Assembly: GCF_002554705.1 (NCBI RefSeq)
Contig: NZ_PDEP01000002.1
Coordinates: 62,001 to 126,000 of the forward strand
Direction of reading: 5' to 3'
DNA length: 64,000 nucleotides
Origin: Longimonas halophila
Lineage (GTDB): Bacteria > Bacteroidota > Rhodothermia > Rhodothermales > Salinibacteraceae
The notes under the pieces were generated by a model. The model ran no database searches, had not been told where the DNA came from, and saw only the letters and a list, made by a program, of their open reading frames with translations. Position numbers and translations under genes: made by a program. This document shows positions 28,482 to 38,074 of this stretch, one piece after another (the first letter of the stretch is position 1; the number at the start of each line of letters is the position of its first letter).

Positions 28482-28648
28482 AACGTCGAGTCGTTGAAGT
28501 CAGGAAAGGATGACTGCTATCTCTACACGCTGCCGGTCGGAGCGTAGGCGGGCAGAGAAGCAAGAATGTGTGTTGTGCTTCGGGCCTCCTTGGATGCGAA
28601 TCTCAGAGGAAGCAAGCTCGCGCAAAAATGGCGACACCGAATTTCTTT

Positions 28649-30067
28649 TTATACGTGCACGACCTCAATGTCGAGCATGTCGCTCCACATCTCCCAGCGA
28701 CGGCTCACGTCGCCGAGATGAAGGCATTGATGATGGGTTCCCCCATTCTTCAGCCACCCGTCCAGGCAATCACGCACGCCTGAGTCAGGACGAAAGTGGA
28801 AATACGGCATCTCTACATTCGGCAACTCGTCGGTGTCGAGGATCTCGCCATTTGCCACCACGAGTCGGTACTCGTCGCTTCCCACCGGCGCGAGCGACAC
28901 GAGCGTCGCGGGCCCTGGCTCGGCCATAAAGAGCACTGTGGGCGGGTTGTCGAGTCCGCCGATCCCCAGCGGCCGGTCAATCAGCTTCACCGGCCGGTCC
29001 TTCCGCGCAATTTTCCAGTTGCCCTCCCCCATGTGGCTCTGGAGGATAGAGTCACGGTCGAAGTCCATCGCATACATTTCGGTGAAATGGGCATCGGACG
29101 CCAGTCGGTGTCCCGCCGTCACGAGGCTTGTACAGCAGGCGTCGCCCTCGGCGGCGTAGCCGTAGCCCTTCGCCATCAGGTTCGAGGCTGCAAGCATGTG
29201 AAGTTGCTCAAACCGCCCGTCGTCTCCCACCGCGTCAAAGTAAATGCTGAAGCCATCATACCCCTCTTCTTCCAGCAGGCTCTGAATGGCGACCTCGAAG
29301 CGCGAGGCATACTCGTGCGCGTCGTCAGACAGGTCGTCGTCGATCTCGAAGCGCTTCGCGTCGGCGGCCATGGCAGCGGCCACGGCCTCGTCGGACACCG
29401 CGCGCATCCGTTCGTCGATCAACCCCATGCTGAGCCGATCCACTTGCGGACCGAGGTGCTTCATGAACGCATGCTCGCTGGTTGTAATGTCTCCCATTCC
29501 TGGCATCTGCCCAAACTGGGCAACCCGCATGTCTCGCATTGAGCGCTCGGCGCGCGCAGCATGCGCCCAGTCCGTCACAAACTCTACGAACCGATCCGAG
29601 CGCCAGTCTTCCGAGATAATCGGCGCGTCGATGCCCAACCGGACCAAGGTGTTGGCAAGATCTTGCGCTCCATGCACGCCCTGATTGTACGTCAGGTCGT
29701 CCATGTCCCACTTCTTTGTGATGTTGCGCTCTGGCTGTACGTTGGCGAGCATAACAGGCAGTTCGTTCTCCGAGAGCGCCCGTACGGTGCGCATGGCCGG
29801 GCCGTAGGTGAGCATCACCAGGACAACGCCATCGAGCCCCTCGTCATTGAATCGCTTCATCTGCCGTTCGATGTCCTGCCGGTTGCGAGCCGGGCCCTCG
29901 AACGTCACATCCACCGGGCCGTCGAGCCGATCTACGATGTTCTGGGCGTACTCTCCCTGTGTCTCGGTGATGCCGGGAATCATGTCGTCGTAGAGCTCCT
30001 GCATAATGCCCAGCAGGCCTACGCGGGGGGGATTCTGCGAGGAAGGGCTGGATTCGAGTCCGTTCAT
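28649..30067 (-). CDS. araA: L-arabinose isomerase, L-fucose/L-arabinose isomerase family (non-classical)
   Basis: Probable isomerase converting L-arabinose to L-ribulose, 472 aa, cytosolic. The sequence belongs to the broad L-fucose/L-arabinose isomerase fold group, but it lacks the typical E. coli AraA opening and is about 30 residues shorter. Visible: VGLLGIMQELYDDM, a QMPGMGDI motif, GYAAEGDACCTSLVTAG (metal/substrate region), TEMYAMDFDRDSILQSHMGE and GTHHQCLHLGD with clustered histidines near the C-terminus. The call is supported by context: araB and araD are in the same locus and no other isomerase is present. A candidate operator lies 23 nt upstream. Confidence 0.85.
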   Translation of the reverse strand: MNGLESSPSSQNPPRVGLLGIMQELYDDMIPGITETQGEYAQNIVDRLDGPVDVTFEGPARNRQDIERQMKRFNDEGLDGVVLVMLTYGPAMRTVRALSENELPVMLANVQPERNITKKWDMDDLTYNQGVHGAQDLANTLVRLGIDAPIISEDWRSDRFVEFVTDWAHAARAERSMRDMRVAQFGQMPGMGDITTSEHAFMKHLGPQVDRLSMGLIDERMRAVSDEAVAAAMAADAKRFEIDDDLSDDAHEYASRFEVAIQSLLEEEGYDGFSIYFDAVGDDGRFEQLHMLAASNLMAKGYGYAAEGDACCTSLVTAGHRLASDAHFTEMYAMDFDRDSILQSHMGEGNWKIARKDRPVKLIDRPLGIGGLDNPPTVLFMAEPGPATLVSLAPVGSDEYRLVVANGEILDTDELPNVEMPYFHFRPDSGVRDCLDGWLKNGGTHHQCLHLGDVSRRWEMWSDMLDIEVVHV

Positions 30068-30070
30068 GAG

Positions 30071-30104
30071 GTAAAAGTTTACTAATTAAAGTTAATCGTT
30101 TCAT
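30071..30104. promoter_or_regulatory. candidate LacI-type operators before araA
   Basis: Two elements before the araA start (30067). One is GTAAAAGTTTAC at 30071-30082, whose 5-bp arms GTAAA/TTTAC are symmetrical. The other is AGTTAATCGTTTCAT at 30090-30104, which matches the site before lacI at 13 of 15 positions. Confidence 0.5.
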
Positions 30105-30158
30105 CTCCCATAACCAACCTCTTGAAAGGGATGAGCACGGGAGAGGTTCAGGGAGTCG

Positions 30159-31334
30159 CTACGGCCCCGTGTTGAGGGAGTCGGGCGTCGAAAACCCGTA
30201 CACGGTTCGTGAGCGGTAGGTCTCGTTGGGACGGAGCAGCGTGGAAGGAAAGTCCGCTTGGTTCGGCGAGTCAGGGAAGTGCTGCGTCTCCAGAGCAAAC
30301 CCGGCGTGCTGCCGGTAGGGCGCCCCGCTCTTGCTGGTAAAGGAGCCGTCCAGAAAATTGCCTGAGTAGAACTGCAGACCCGGCTCGGTCGTGCGCACGG
30401 TCATGAGCCGCCCACTCTCCGGGTCGTACACCTCCGCTGCCATCCGCAGGCTGTCGCTGTCCTCGCGCGCCAGCACAAAATTGTGGTCGTACCCCCCTGC
30501 GATACCAATCTGACGGTTCTCTGCGCCAATGCGCTCTCCAATCGGCGTAAACGAGGTGAAGTCAAACGGCGTGTCTTGCACCGGGCGGTACTCCCCAATC
30601 GGAATGAGCGTCGAGTCGACCGGCGTATACGCCTCCGCGTGGATCTTGAGGCGGTGGTCCAGGATCGATTCGCTATCGCCGCCTCCGAGGTTGAAGTAGC
30701 TGTGCTGGGTCAGATTGACCGGGGTGGTTTCAGTGGTCGTTGCCTCGTAGTCGATCACCAACTCGTTTCCGGGCGCGAGGGTGTAGGTGACGGTCACGTC
30801 CAGGCGGCCCGGGTAGCCGCCATGTCCGTCGGGACTCGTATGGGTGAGGGTGAGCCCGACTGAGTCGGCCCGATGAAATGGCTCGGCATTCCACACCACC
30901 TGGTCGAAGCCTTCACGGCCTCCGTGGAGGTGATTGGGCCCGTTGTTCGTGGCCAGGGTATACGTGTCGCCGTTCACCGAGAAGCGCCCCTCGTCAATGC
31001 GATTGCCATAGCGCCCAATGACGGCACCGAAGTACGGGTTAGCGCTTCGGTAGGCATCCCGCGTATACGCCGCGAGGGAATCGAAGCCGAGAGCCACATC
31101 CTCCAGAGCGCCCTCCCCGTCTGGCACCTCCAGAGACAGGATGATGCCACCGTATGTCATGGCTTCCATCTGCATTCCGTCTGCACCTTGGAGCGCGAAC
31201 ACCGCCACCGAATCCCCTGAGGGGGTTACCCCAAAGTGGGACTGTTCCACGCTTGGAGAGGTGTCGGGGGCCTCTGCACAGCCGCCTAAAAGGGGTATTG
31301 CCAACATCAAAACTGCCAGGAATCGAATCCGCAT
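30159..31334 (-). CDS. aldose 1-epimerase (mutarotase), lipoprotein
   Basis: Interconverts alpha and beta forms of aldoses. 391 aa with signal peptide and lipobox IPLLGGCAEA, so it acts outside the cytoplasm. Family motifs: IIGRYGNRIDEGRFS-like segment (VIGRYGNRI), NGPNHLHGGREGFDQVVW with the catalytic histidine region, VNLTQHSYFNLGG with the second histidine, GGYDHNFVL, and the catalytic glutamate in TTEPGLQFYSGNFL. It lies between araA and a GH51 gene and would equilibrate released arabinose before uptake (inference). Confidence 0.93.
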   Translation of the reverse strand: MRIRFLAVLMLAIPLLGGCAEAPDTSPSVEQSHFGVTPSGDSVAVFALQGADGMQMEAMTYGGIILSLEVPDGEGALEDVALGFDSLAAYTRDAYRSANPYFGAVIGRYGNRIDEGRFSVNGDTYTLATNNGPNHLHGGREGFDQVVWNAEPFHRADSVGLTLTHTSPDGHGGYPGRLDVTVTYTLAPGNELVIDYEATTTETTPVNLTQHSYFNLGGGDSESILDHRLKIHAEAYTPVDSTLIPIGEYRPVQDTPFDFTSFTPIGERIGAENRQIGIAGGYDHNFVLAREDSDSLRMAAEVYDPESGRLMTVRTTEPGLQFYSGNFLDGSFTSKSGAPYRQHAGFALETQHFPDSPNQADFPSTLLRPNETYRSRTVYGFSTPDSLNTGP

Positions 31335-31365
31335 CGGTGTATTGAGAGATTAAGGAAAGAGAGTG

Positions 31366-32916
31366 CTACCGCAATTCCAGCGACACGACAGACTTCGCCG
31401 GCAACTCTATTGTGAGCGTATTACCGTCAAGCTGCGCGCCGTCGAACGAGGAGGGGGTGAGCCGCTCCGGCTGCTCGAACGTGTTGTGCGCGTTCATCTG
31501 CTCGGCAGTGAGCACGCGTCCGGTGACCGAGGACACGTCTTGCCCTCGCAGCTCGGTCGTCACCGTGCGCGACTGATTCGGGTCGGTGTTGGCCAAAGTG
31601 ACGTGGATGCGCCCCTCCTCGTCTTGCGAGGCCGAGGCACTAACCGCTGGGGTTTCTTCCCCATTGTGCTCATAAACGCCCTGGTCAAAGGCCATTGGGA
31701 GGAGCGTGGCGTCCTGGTGGGCCTTGTACATGTCGAAAATGTGGTAGGTGGGCGTCTTCACCAGCTGGCCGTCGTCGTAGAGGACGAGCGCCTGCAGCAC
31801 GTTCACTGTCTGGGCAAGGTTGGCCATGCGTACGCGGTCAGCATGCTGGTTGAAAATGTTGAGGTGAAGCGCTGCCACCAGGGCGTCCCGCAGCGTGTTC
31901 TGCTGCTTCAGAAAGCCCGGGTTGGTGCCTGGCATGGGGTCGTGCCACATGCCCCACTCGCCAACGATGAGAGACGTCTCCTTCTCTGGATCGTACTGAT
32001 CCATGATCGTGGAGTGACGCGTGAGCAGCTCATCCATGTAGTGCGATCCCTGCATAGCCTCAAACCAGCCGTCTTCCGCAAAGTCGGTAGCCGAGCCCTT
32101 GTTTTCCCACGTGCCTACGATTGTGTAGTGGTGCAGGTCGATGCCGTCAATCATGTAGCCGGCCTCTTCCATGAGCGTGCGCATCCACTCGTAGTCGTCC
32201 CCGTTTGGTCCGGCGGCGATGCGGTACGGATCCGTCCCGACCTGCGGCCGCAGATACTCTGCGAAGCGCCTGTAGAGGTCGGCGTAGTACTGGGGGCGCA
32301 TCTGGCCGCCACACCCCCAGCTCTCGTTCCCCACTCCAAAGTATTCGACACCCCACGGCTCTTCGCGTCCGTTTTCGGCGCGGAGATCAGCCATCGGGCC
32401 CGGCCCTTCGTGGTTCAGATACTTCCACCAGTCGTTCATTTCCTCAACCGTGCCGCTGCCCACGTTGCCCACGATGATGGGCTCGGCGTCGAGGCGATCG
32501 ACGAGGCCCATGAATTCGTGCGTGCCGAAGCTATTGTCCTCCGTCACAGCGCCCCAGATGGTGTTCACCTGGTCGGGGCGCTCATCGCGCGGGCCAATGC
32601 CATCCTTCCAGTGGTAATAGTCGGCGAAGCAGCCGCCGGGCCAGCGCACATTTGGAATGTTGAGCTGGTTGAGAGCATCGATCACCTGCTGGTTATACTG
32701 CCAATTGTTCTGATCGTCTTGGATCCAGAAGCCGCCGTATATGTCCTCGCCCAGGTGCTCAGCGAAATGGCCATAGATGTGTCGGCTAATGGTAGTCTCG
32801 CCCTGGTCGGCGTTGATGGCGCCACGCAGGGGTTCGGTCTCTTGAGCCTGGGTTGGAGACACCATCAGCAGCCCAGCCAAGAGCAGAAACAGAAGCACGG
32901 ATAAGCGTCGAGCCAT
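31366..32916 (-). CDS. GH51 alpha-L-arabinofuranosidase, secreted
   Basis: Family 51 retaining arabinofuranosidase, 516 aa, with signal peptide ending at SPTQAQE. Removes L-arabinose from arabinan or arabinoxylan side chains. Seen: ISRHIYGHFAEHLGEDIYGG at the barrel start, VRWPGGCFADYYHWKDGIG, the acid/base glutamate in FGVGNESWGCGG, and the nucleophile glutamate in LIVGEWGMWHD. The C-terminal beta-sandwich ends with IELPAKSVVSLELR. It shares the layout of the second GH51 gene (36412-38001) but is clearly diverged, so the two probably differ in linkage or substrate size. Confidence 0.94.
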   Translation of the reverse strand: MARRLSVLLFLLLAGLLMVSPTQAQETEPLRGAINADQGETTISRHIYGHFAEHLGEDIYGGFWIQDDQNNWQYNQQVIDALNQLNIPNVRWPGGCFADYYHWKDGIGPRDERPDQVNTIWGAVTEDNSFGTHEFMGLVDRLDAEPIIVGNVGSGTVEEMNDWWKYLNHEGPGPMADLRAENGREEPWGVEYFGVGNESWGCGGQMRPQYYADLYRRFAEYLRPQVGTDPYRIAAGPNGDDYEWMRTLMEEAGYMIDGIDLHHYTIVGTWENKGSATDFAEDGWFEAMQGSHYMDELLTRHSTIMDQYDPEKETSLIVGEWGMWHDPMPGTNPGFLKQQNTLRDALVAALHLNIFNQHADRVRMANLAQTVNVLQALVLYDDGQLVKTPTYHIFDMYKAHQDATLLPMAFDQGVYEHNGEETPAVSASASQDEEGRIHVTLANTDPNQSRTVTTELRGQDVSSVTGRVLTAEQMNAHNTFEQPERLTPSSFDGAQLDGNTLTIELPAKSVVSLELR

Positions 32917-32984
32917 AGCGGAATAAATTGGTTTAAGGATTACAAAAGCGGGTCAGCTCAGCGTACGAAGCAGCGTTCGCTCTG

Positions 32985-34133
32985 TCAGTTAGCGGTTGCA
33001 GGTATGGGGGAGGCGGTAGAGGGACTGGCGTTTTCGATCCGAGGCCACCCCTCCTCATACACAATGCGGTCCATCAACATCACGCGCCGGTCCCAGCGCA
33101 TGCCTGTGCCGGTGGGGCGGGTGGGCTGGGCACGGTTGATGGCGTGGTACACCATCCAATCCGTGCCGTCGGCATCGCGAATCACGGAGTTATGCCCGGG
33201 AGCCTTCCAGGTGTCGTTGGCGGTGAGAATGGTGCTCCGAGCTGTGCCTTGCGCCTCGCCCCGCGTTATAAAGGGTCCAGTGGGATTATCAGCCCGTGCC
33301 ACCATCACGGCGTAGTGCGCATTTTCACCGCAGCAGTTGTCGCCGGAGTAAAAAAGATAATAGGTGCTGTCTCGGTAGATCGTCCACGCACCCTCGATTA
33401 GGCCACCGTAGGGCGCATCCGGGTTGGGATGTACGACGGCAGTGGGCTCGGTGTCGTCCTCAAACTCAGTGCGGCTGTCGGACAGCGGCTGCGCACGGAT
33501 CGGTTCGCCGTGGGAGCCCCAGTAAAGGTAGCTCGTACCGCTTTCGGGATCGTCAAGCGCCATTGGGTCGATAGCTTTAAAGCCGTCGCCGCAGCGGAGG
33601 GGCTCGCCGTCGTGCTGAAAAGGTCCCAGGGGATTCTCGGACGTGGCCGTTGCCAGGCACTTGGTATCTTTCTGATCGTGATGGGCCGAGAAGTACATGA
33701 TGTAGCGGTGCTGCTCTGGCGCGTAGACGACATGGGGTGCCCAGTAGCTTCGTCCCTCCTCTGCCCAGTCGACCCCCGTGGGCATCGCGTCGCCCTCCCA
33801 CGTCCAATCCACAAGAGTCTCGGAGGTGGCCACCTGGATGTTGTAGAAGGTGCCGTCGATCAGCGTCTCGGTAGCGTAGGCGTAGTACGTGCCATCGGGT
33901 CCCTGGAGCACCGCCGGATCGGGAAAGTCCCGCCCCAGCACCGGGTTTTCGTACGCGGGTCCGTCAACCTCGCGTTCGTCGTTCTCTTCTGCGGATGACA
34001 TGGTCGGCGCCTGTTTGTCGCAGGCTGTCATGCTCCCCAGAGCCAGGACGACGACCAGTAGCGCGGCGGGCCGGGAAAGGCCCGGCGACACGCCACGTGG
34101 ACAGCTGAAACCGGTGGTAATGAACGTATACAT
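32985..34133 (-). CDS. GH43 family glycoside hydrolase, lipoprotein
   Basis: Five-bladed-propeller GH43 enzyme of 382 aa with a lipobox region VLALGSMTACDK. Catalytic acids: D in RDFPDPAVLQGPDGTYYAY, D in FKAIDPMALDD, and E in GGLIEGAWTIY. Its motifs (PDPAVLQGPDGTYYAYATE, GDNCCGENAHYAVMVARA) differ from those of the other three GH43 proteins here, so it belongs to another GH43 subgroup, perhaps with arabinofuranosidase or xylosidase-type exo activity. It lies 41 nt before a paralogous GH43 gene in the tandem block. Confidence 0.9.
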   Translation of the reverse strand: MYTFITTGFSCPRGVSPGLSRPAALLVVVLALGSMTACDKQAPTMSSAEENDEREVDGPAYENPVLGRDFPDPAVLQGPDGTYYAYATETLIDGTFYNIQVATSETLVDWTWEGDAMPTGVDWAEEGRSYWAPHVVYAPEQHRYIMYFSAHHDQKDTKCLATATSENPLGPFQHDGEPLRCGDGFKAIDPMALDDPESGTSYLYWGSHGEPIRAQPLSDSRTEFEDDTEPTAVVHPNPDAPYGGLIEGAWTIYRDSTYYLFYSGDNCCGENAHYAVMVARADNPTGPFITRGEAQGTARSTILTANDTWKAPGHNSVIRDADGTDWMVYHAINRAQPTRPTGTGMRWDRRVMLMDRIVYEEGWPRIENASPSTASPIPATAN

Positions 34134-34173
34134 GGTGTCAGTCGGCCCCTGCCGGAGCGTTCATCGCGGGGTG

Positions 34174-35280
34174 TTATTCAGTGAAAGACACTACGGGCCA
34201 TCCATCGCGCCACTCGATTTCTTCGATCATCAGCTTGGCGGTTCCATCGTCCTGCGCATCATAAGCGTGGAAAACAAGGTAATCGGTGCCGTCGAACGTG
34301 TAGGCGGAGTTGTGGCCATGCGCAGCCCACCGGTTGTGGTCTTCGAGGCCATGCACCACCAGCGAGCCACCACCGTGTCGCAGGGCCTCGCCCTCCTTAT
34401 CCACGTAGGGCCCTGTGATGCTTTGAGACCGACCCACAACGACTTTGTAGGTGCTTTCCACACCGCGACAGCACCGGTCCCACGAGACGAAGAGGTAGTA
34501 GTAGTCGCCATGCTGGAAGACGAACGGCGCCTCTATGGCTCCACTCTCCGAGTCGCGGTTCAGCTCCACGATCTGCTCAGTATAGAGCGAGTCGTAGTTG
34601 AGCTCTGGATTAGCCGAATCGCCCGCGTCTCGCGGGTGGACCTTCCAGTAGCGATGCCGCTCGGCCACATGGCGCCACTCCTGCGGCGTTGCCAACTCGG
34701 TAAGCGTGCTGTCGAGCCTAACCATCTTGATGCCGAGCCAGTGTGACCCGAACGCAAGCCAGGGCGACCCGTCATCGTCGAACGCAAGATTGGCATCGAT
34801 TGCATTCCACCGGTCGCGCTCCGGCACAGACTGAATGACGATGCCGTGATCAGTCCACTCGTGGTTCGGATCGTCCGAGTCAAGGGTAGGCGTCGTCACC
34901 ACACCGATGGCCGACGAGTTGCGTCCAAACTGGGACACCGAGTAGTAAACGTAGTAGCGGCCCTGGTGCTGGCGCACATCCGGTGCCCAGATGACGTTGT
35001 CGAAATTGGGAACGACCTGGCTGGTCCACTCGGGGGCCTCGTCAAAAATCGAGGGCTCTTGCGTCCACTCTCCATCCAGTTCGGATGCAGACCATACCGC
35101 GATTCCCTCCCCCGTTCCAAATAGATAGTAGCGGTCCCCGTCCTGTGCCATCACCGGGTCGTGGATCGGCGTCTCTGTGGGCTGTGCGGCAACAGAAGCA
35201 ACGAGCGGTCCAGCCATAGTCAGCACTGCCACTGTAATGAGCAGTGCTGGCCAACGTATGAGGAATCGTGGCGCAATCAT
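34174..35280 (-). CDS. GH43 arabinan hydrolase (tandem paralog 2), secreted
   Basis: About 368 aa from the ATG at 35280. The frame extends another 80 codons, but that part overlaps the upstream gene and is not protein-like. Signal peptide RWPALLITVAVLTMAGPLVASVAAQ. GH43 acids: D in IHDPVMAQDG, D in NAIDANLAFDDDG, E in GAIEAPFVFQHG, and the Cys pair DRCCRGVESTYKVVVG. Very similar to the next gene upstream (35333-36373) over the whole length, with an added insert (PELNYDSLYTEQIVELN) before the acid glutamate. Probably cleaves alpha-1,5-arabinan. Confidence 0.92.
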   Translation of the reverse strand: MIAPRFLIRWPALLITVAVLTMAGPLVASVAAQPTETPIHDPVMAQDGDRYYLFGTGEGIAVWSASELDGEWTQEPSIFDEAPEWTSQVVPNFDNVIWAPDVRQHQGRYYVYYSVSQFGRNSSAIGVVTTPTLDSDDPNHEWTDHGIVIQSVPERDRWNAIDANLAFDDDGSPWLAFGSHWLGIKMVRLDSTLTELATPQEWRHVAERHRYWKVHPRDAGDSANPELNYDSLYTEQIVELNRDSESGAIEAPFVFQHGDYYYLFVSWDRCCRGVESTYKVVVGRSQSITGPYVDKEGEALRHGGGSLVVHGLEDHNRWAAHGHNSAYTFDGTDYLVFHAYDAQDDGTAKLMIEEIEWRDGWPVVSFTE

Positions 35281-35332
35281 AAAGGCAGAGTCGTCAAGCA
35301 GAAAAAGCAGTAGTAGGGCGTGTCGGAGTGGT

Positions 35333-36373
35333 CTACTCAAGCGAGACCTTGGGCCAGCCGTGGAACCATTCGATCTCGCGGATCCAGAGCTTTGAGTTGC
35401 CGTCGTCCTGTCGGTCGTAGCCGTGAAAGGCAAGGTAGTCGGTGCCGTCGAACGTGTAAGCGGCGCTGTGCCCGACCCCGGCCCACCGCTCATTGCCATC
35501 CACCACGAGTGACCCGCCACCCAGCCGCATCTCCTGGTCTTCCTTGTCCAAGTATGGCCCCGTAATGTCCTGTGAGCGCCCCACTACGACTTTGTAGGTG
35601 CTCTCCTCGCCCCGGCAGCAGAGCCCCCACGAGGCGAAAAGGTAGTAGTAGTCGCCGTGTTTGAAGAGAAAGGGCGCCTCGATAGCCCCATTCATCCGAT
35701 CACCTGCATCCCTCGGATCGAGCTTCCGGTAGCGATGCTGCCCAGCCAAGTTGTGCCATTCAGCATCCTCAGCCAACTCAGTAGGCGGTGTGGCCATCTC
35801 CACCAGCTTGACCCCGCTCCAGAACGAGCCAAACGTGAGCCAGGGCTGCCCGTCCTCGGCCACGATCAAGTTCGCATCAATCGCATTCCAAGCGTCGCGC
35901 CCCGGCACCGACTCCACCACAATGCCATGGTCGGTCCATCCGTAGTCATTCGCGTCTGGGTTCAGTGTCGGCGAAGTCGCCACACCAATGGCGGAGGCAT
36001 TGCTGCCAAACGACGAGACAGCATAATAGAGATAGTACGTGCCGTCGTGCTCGGCAATGTCGGGCGCCCAGATGCTGTTGTCGAACTCCGGCACCACCTC
36101 GGTCGCCCACGACGGTGGCTCGTCGAACACCGCCCCCTGGCGCGTCCAAGTTTCGCGGTCGGGCGACGACCACATCGTGATGCCCTCGCCCGTGGTAAAG
36201 AGGTAGTAGGTGCCGTCTTGCTCCGCCATCACCGGGTCGTGGGCCGGGATGCCGGGTGTAGCGTCCTGGGCTGCACTCGGCGACGCGATGGCCAACGTCC
36301 CAATTGCTACGAGGAGCGCCACCAGTCGTCGGGCAGGCAGGCAGAAACGTGGAATCCAGGTATTCACGGGCAC
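35333..36373 (-). CDS. GH43 arabinan hydrolase (tandem paralog 1), secreted
   Basis: 346 aa with signal peptide VALLVAIGTLAIASPSAAQD. GH43 catalytic acids in AHDPVMAEQDG, NAIDANLIVAEDG and GAIEAPFLFKHG; GLCCRGEESTYKVVVG carries the Cys pair. The close match with the gene at 34174-35280 shows a tandem duplication that has since diverged. Positioned directly after a GH51 gene and before its paralog on the same strand, with short gaps, as part of one long transcription unit for arabinan breakdown. Confidence 0.92.
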   Translation of the reverse strand: MPVNTWIPRFCLPARRLVALLVAIGTLAIASPSAAQDATPGIPAHDPVMAEQDGTYYLFTTGEGITMWSSPDRETWTRQGAVFDEPPSWATEVVPEFDNSIWAPDIAEHDGTYYLYYAVSSFGSNASAIGVATSPTLNPDANDYGWTDHGIVVESVPGRDAWNAIDANLIVAEDGQPWLTFGSFWSGVKLVEMATPPTELAEDAEWHNLAGQHRYRKLDPRDAGDRMNGAIEAPFLFKHGDYYYLFASWGLCCRGEESTYKVVVGRSQDITGPYLDKEDQEMRLGGGSLVVDGNERWAGVGHSAAYTFDGTDYLAFHGYDRQDDGNSKLWIREIEWFHGWPKVSLE

Positions 36374-36411
36374 GGGTAGATTCGGTGGAAAATGGTTGCG
36401 GAATGAGGGAC

Positions 36412-38001
36412 CTACTGCGCGATCCGACCTTTCAGCATTGTGACGGAGTGGGGCGGGAAAGTGTACGTGAACGACTCACCGCCTCCCTGTACGTCGTCAA
36501 GTTGCTCGGTCTGCACCGGCTGCTCCTCAAAGGTATTGCGTGCATTGACATCCGGCCCGTTGATCTCGTAGACCTCAAACGGGCCCTCAAAGCCCCCGGT
36601 CTGCGAAATGAGATCGGTTGTAATCGCCTCATCTCTATGTCGATTCACAACGTTGATGATGACCTCACCGTCGTCCTGATGGGTGGCCGAGACATCGAGG
36701 TAGGGCACGTCGGATTGCTGCGTCTGCTGCTCCCCGAGTCCGATGAAGAACTCGTCGGTGTCGTACGTCTCGCTGTTGACGTGCACGTCGAGCGAGGTGC
36801 CGTAGGCGTGCTCGGCGTAGAGCTGGATCGGGTAGTAGATCGTCTGCTTGAACATGTCGTCTGGCGTCGTAAACATCGTCCCGATCACATTCACGAGCTG
36901 AGCCAGATTAGCCATCTTCACGATGTCGGCCTGCCGGATGAAGCCGTTCAGAAAGCCGGCAATGACGAGGGCGTCGGACAGGTTGTAGCGTTCCTCCAGG
37001 GCTGTCTCTCCTTCCATATCGGAGCCAGACCGGGCCCGGTACCAGACGTTGTACTCGTCCCAGGCAATCTTAATCTCGTCCTCGCGATCTGCGTCTTGCA
37101 TGGCGATGTCGATGAGCCCCTCCACCAGTTCGGTCCGCTCTTCCATCACGTGGGGCGTTGACTGGAAGTTGTAGTAATTGTCGTTCGGATCGCCCACGTA
37201 AATGTGCAGGGCAATATAATCGACGACGTCTTTCAGTTCATCCAGCACGATGCGATTCCAGTGCATCGGATCGGCGTCGGGGCGGAAGTTGGACGCCCCC
37301 GCAGCGACGAGACTGAGGTCTGGATCGGTGCGCGTCATCATCTTGGCGGCCTCGCGGGCCTTTTTGCTGTAGTCCTCGGCGTTGAGGTGGCCGATCTGCC
37401 AGTAGCCGTCCATCTCGTTGCCCAGACTCCAATACTTAATGTCGTAGGGCTCCTCGTGGCCGTGCTCCTTGCGGAGCTCCGAGTAATAAGTGCCGCCCTC
37501 ATAGTTGGTATACTCGACCCACTGCTGCGCCTCCTCAATGGTGCCAGTGCCCAGATTGACGGCAAAGTAGGGCTCGGTGTCCACCGCCTCGGCGAACTCC
37601 ATAAATTCGTTCGTGCCGAACTCATTGGACTCGATCCGGCTCCAGGCCAGCTCCAGCCGGTTGGGCCGCTCTTCGCCCACACCGTCTTCCCAGTCGTAGT
37701 TGGACACGAAGTTGCCGCCCGGGTAGCGCATCAGCGACACGTTCAGATCCCGCGTTGCCTGAATCACGTCTTCGCGGAAGCCCTGTTCGTTGGAAAGTGG
37801 GGAGTCTGGGTCGTAGATGCCGCCGTAGACATTGCGGCCCAGGTGCTCCACGAAGTTGCCATAGATCAGCGAGTCGACTTCGCCGATGGTACGATCGATG
37901 TCGATTTTGATCTCGGCGTTCTGGGCTGCCGTCGGGGCCGGCACGAGAAGCAGGCCCACGGTCAGCAAGAGTCCGGCGATAAGAGTGGGGCGGGAAGGCA
38001 T
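36412..38001 (-). CDS. GH51 alpha-L-arabinofuranosidase, secreted (second type)
   Basis: 529 aa; signal peptide LLLTVGLLLVPAPTAAQN. GH51 features: IYGNFVEHLGRNVYGGIYD, LMRYPGGNFVSNYDWEDGVG, acid/base glutamate in WSLGNEMDGYWQIG, nucleophile glutamate in IAWDEYNVWYRAR, and a C-terminal sandwich ending YTFPPHSVTMLKGRI. It is the first enzyme gene after susD, and closer to the classic intracellular-type arabinofuranosidases than its partner at 31366, but here it has an export signal. Likely releases arabinose from arabino-oligosaccharides at the surface or in the periplasm. Confidence 0.94.
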   Translation of the reverse strand: MPSRPTLIAGLLLTVGLLLVPAPTAAQNAEIKIDIDRTIGEVDSLIYGNFVEHLGRNVYGGIYDPDSPLSNEQGFREDVIQATRDLNVSLMRYPGGNFVSNYDWEDGVGEERPNRLELAWSRIESNEFGTNEFMEFAEAVDTEPYFAVNLGTGTIEEAQQWVEYTNYEGGTYYSELRKEHGHEEPYDIKYWSLGNEMDGYWQIGHLNAEDYSKKAREAAKMMTRTDPDLSLVAAGASNFRPDADPMHWNRIVLDELKDVVDYIALHIYVGDPNDNYYNFQSTPHVMEERTELVEGLIDIAMQDADREDEIKIAWDEYNVWYRARSGSDMEGETALEERYNLSDALVIAGFLNGFIRQADIVKMANLAQLVNVIGTMFTTPDDMFKQTIYYPIQLYAEHAYGTSLDVHVNSETYDTDEFFIGLGEQQTQQSDVPYLDVSATHQDDGEVIINVVNRHRDEAITTDLISQTGGFEGPFEVYEINGPDVNARNTFEEQPVQTEQLDDVQGGGESFTYTFPPHSVTMLKGRIAQ

Positions 38002-38074
38002 AAGCGGGATGTTGTGATGAAGGAGATTGACGTCGCGCTCTCAGGGCCAGGAGGATGCGAAGGACTTTCCCTCT

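Noticed and set aside
35281-35520. Upstream extension of the GH43 gene at 34174
   Set aside because: The 80 extra codons overlap the preceding GH43 gene and are Ser/Thr/Arg-rich; a signal peptide starts at 35280.
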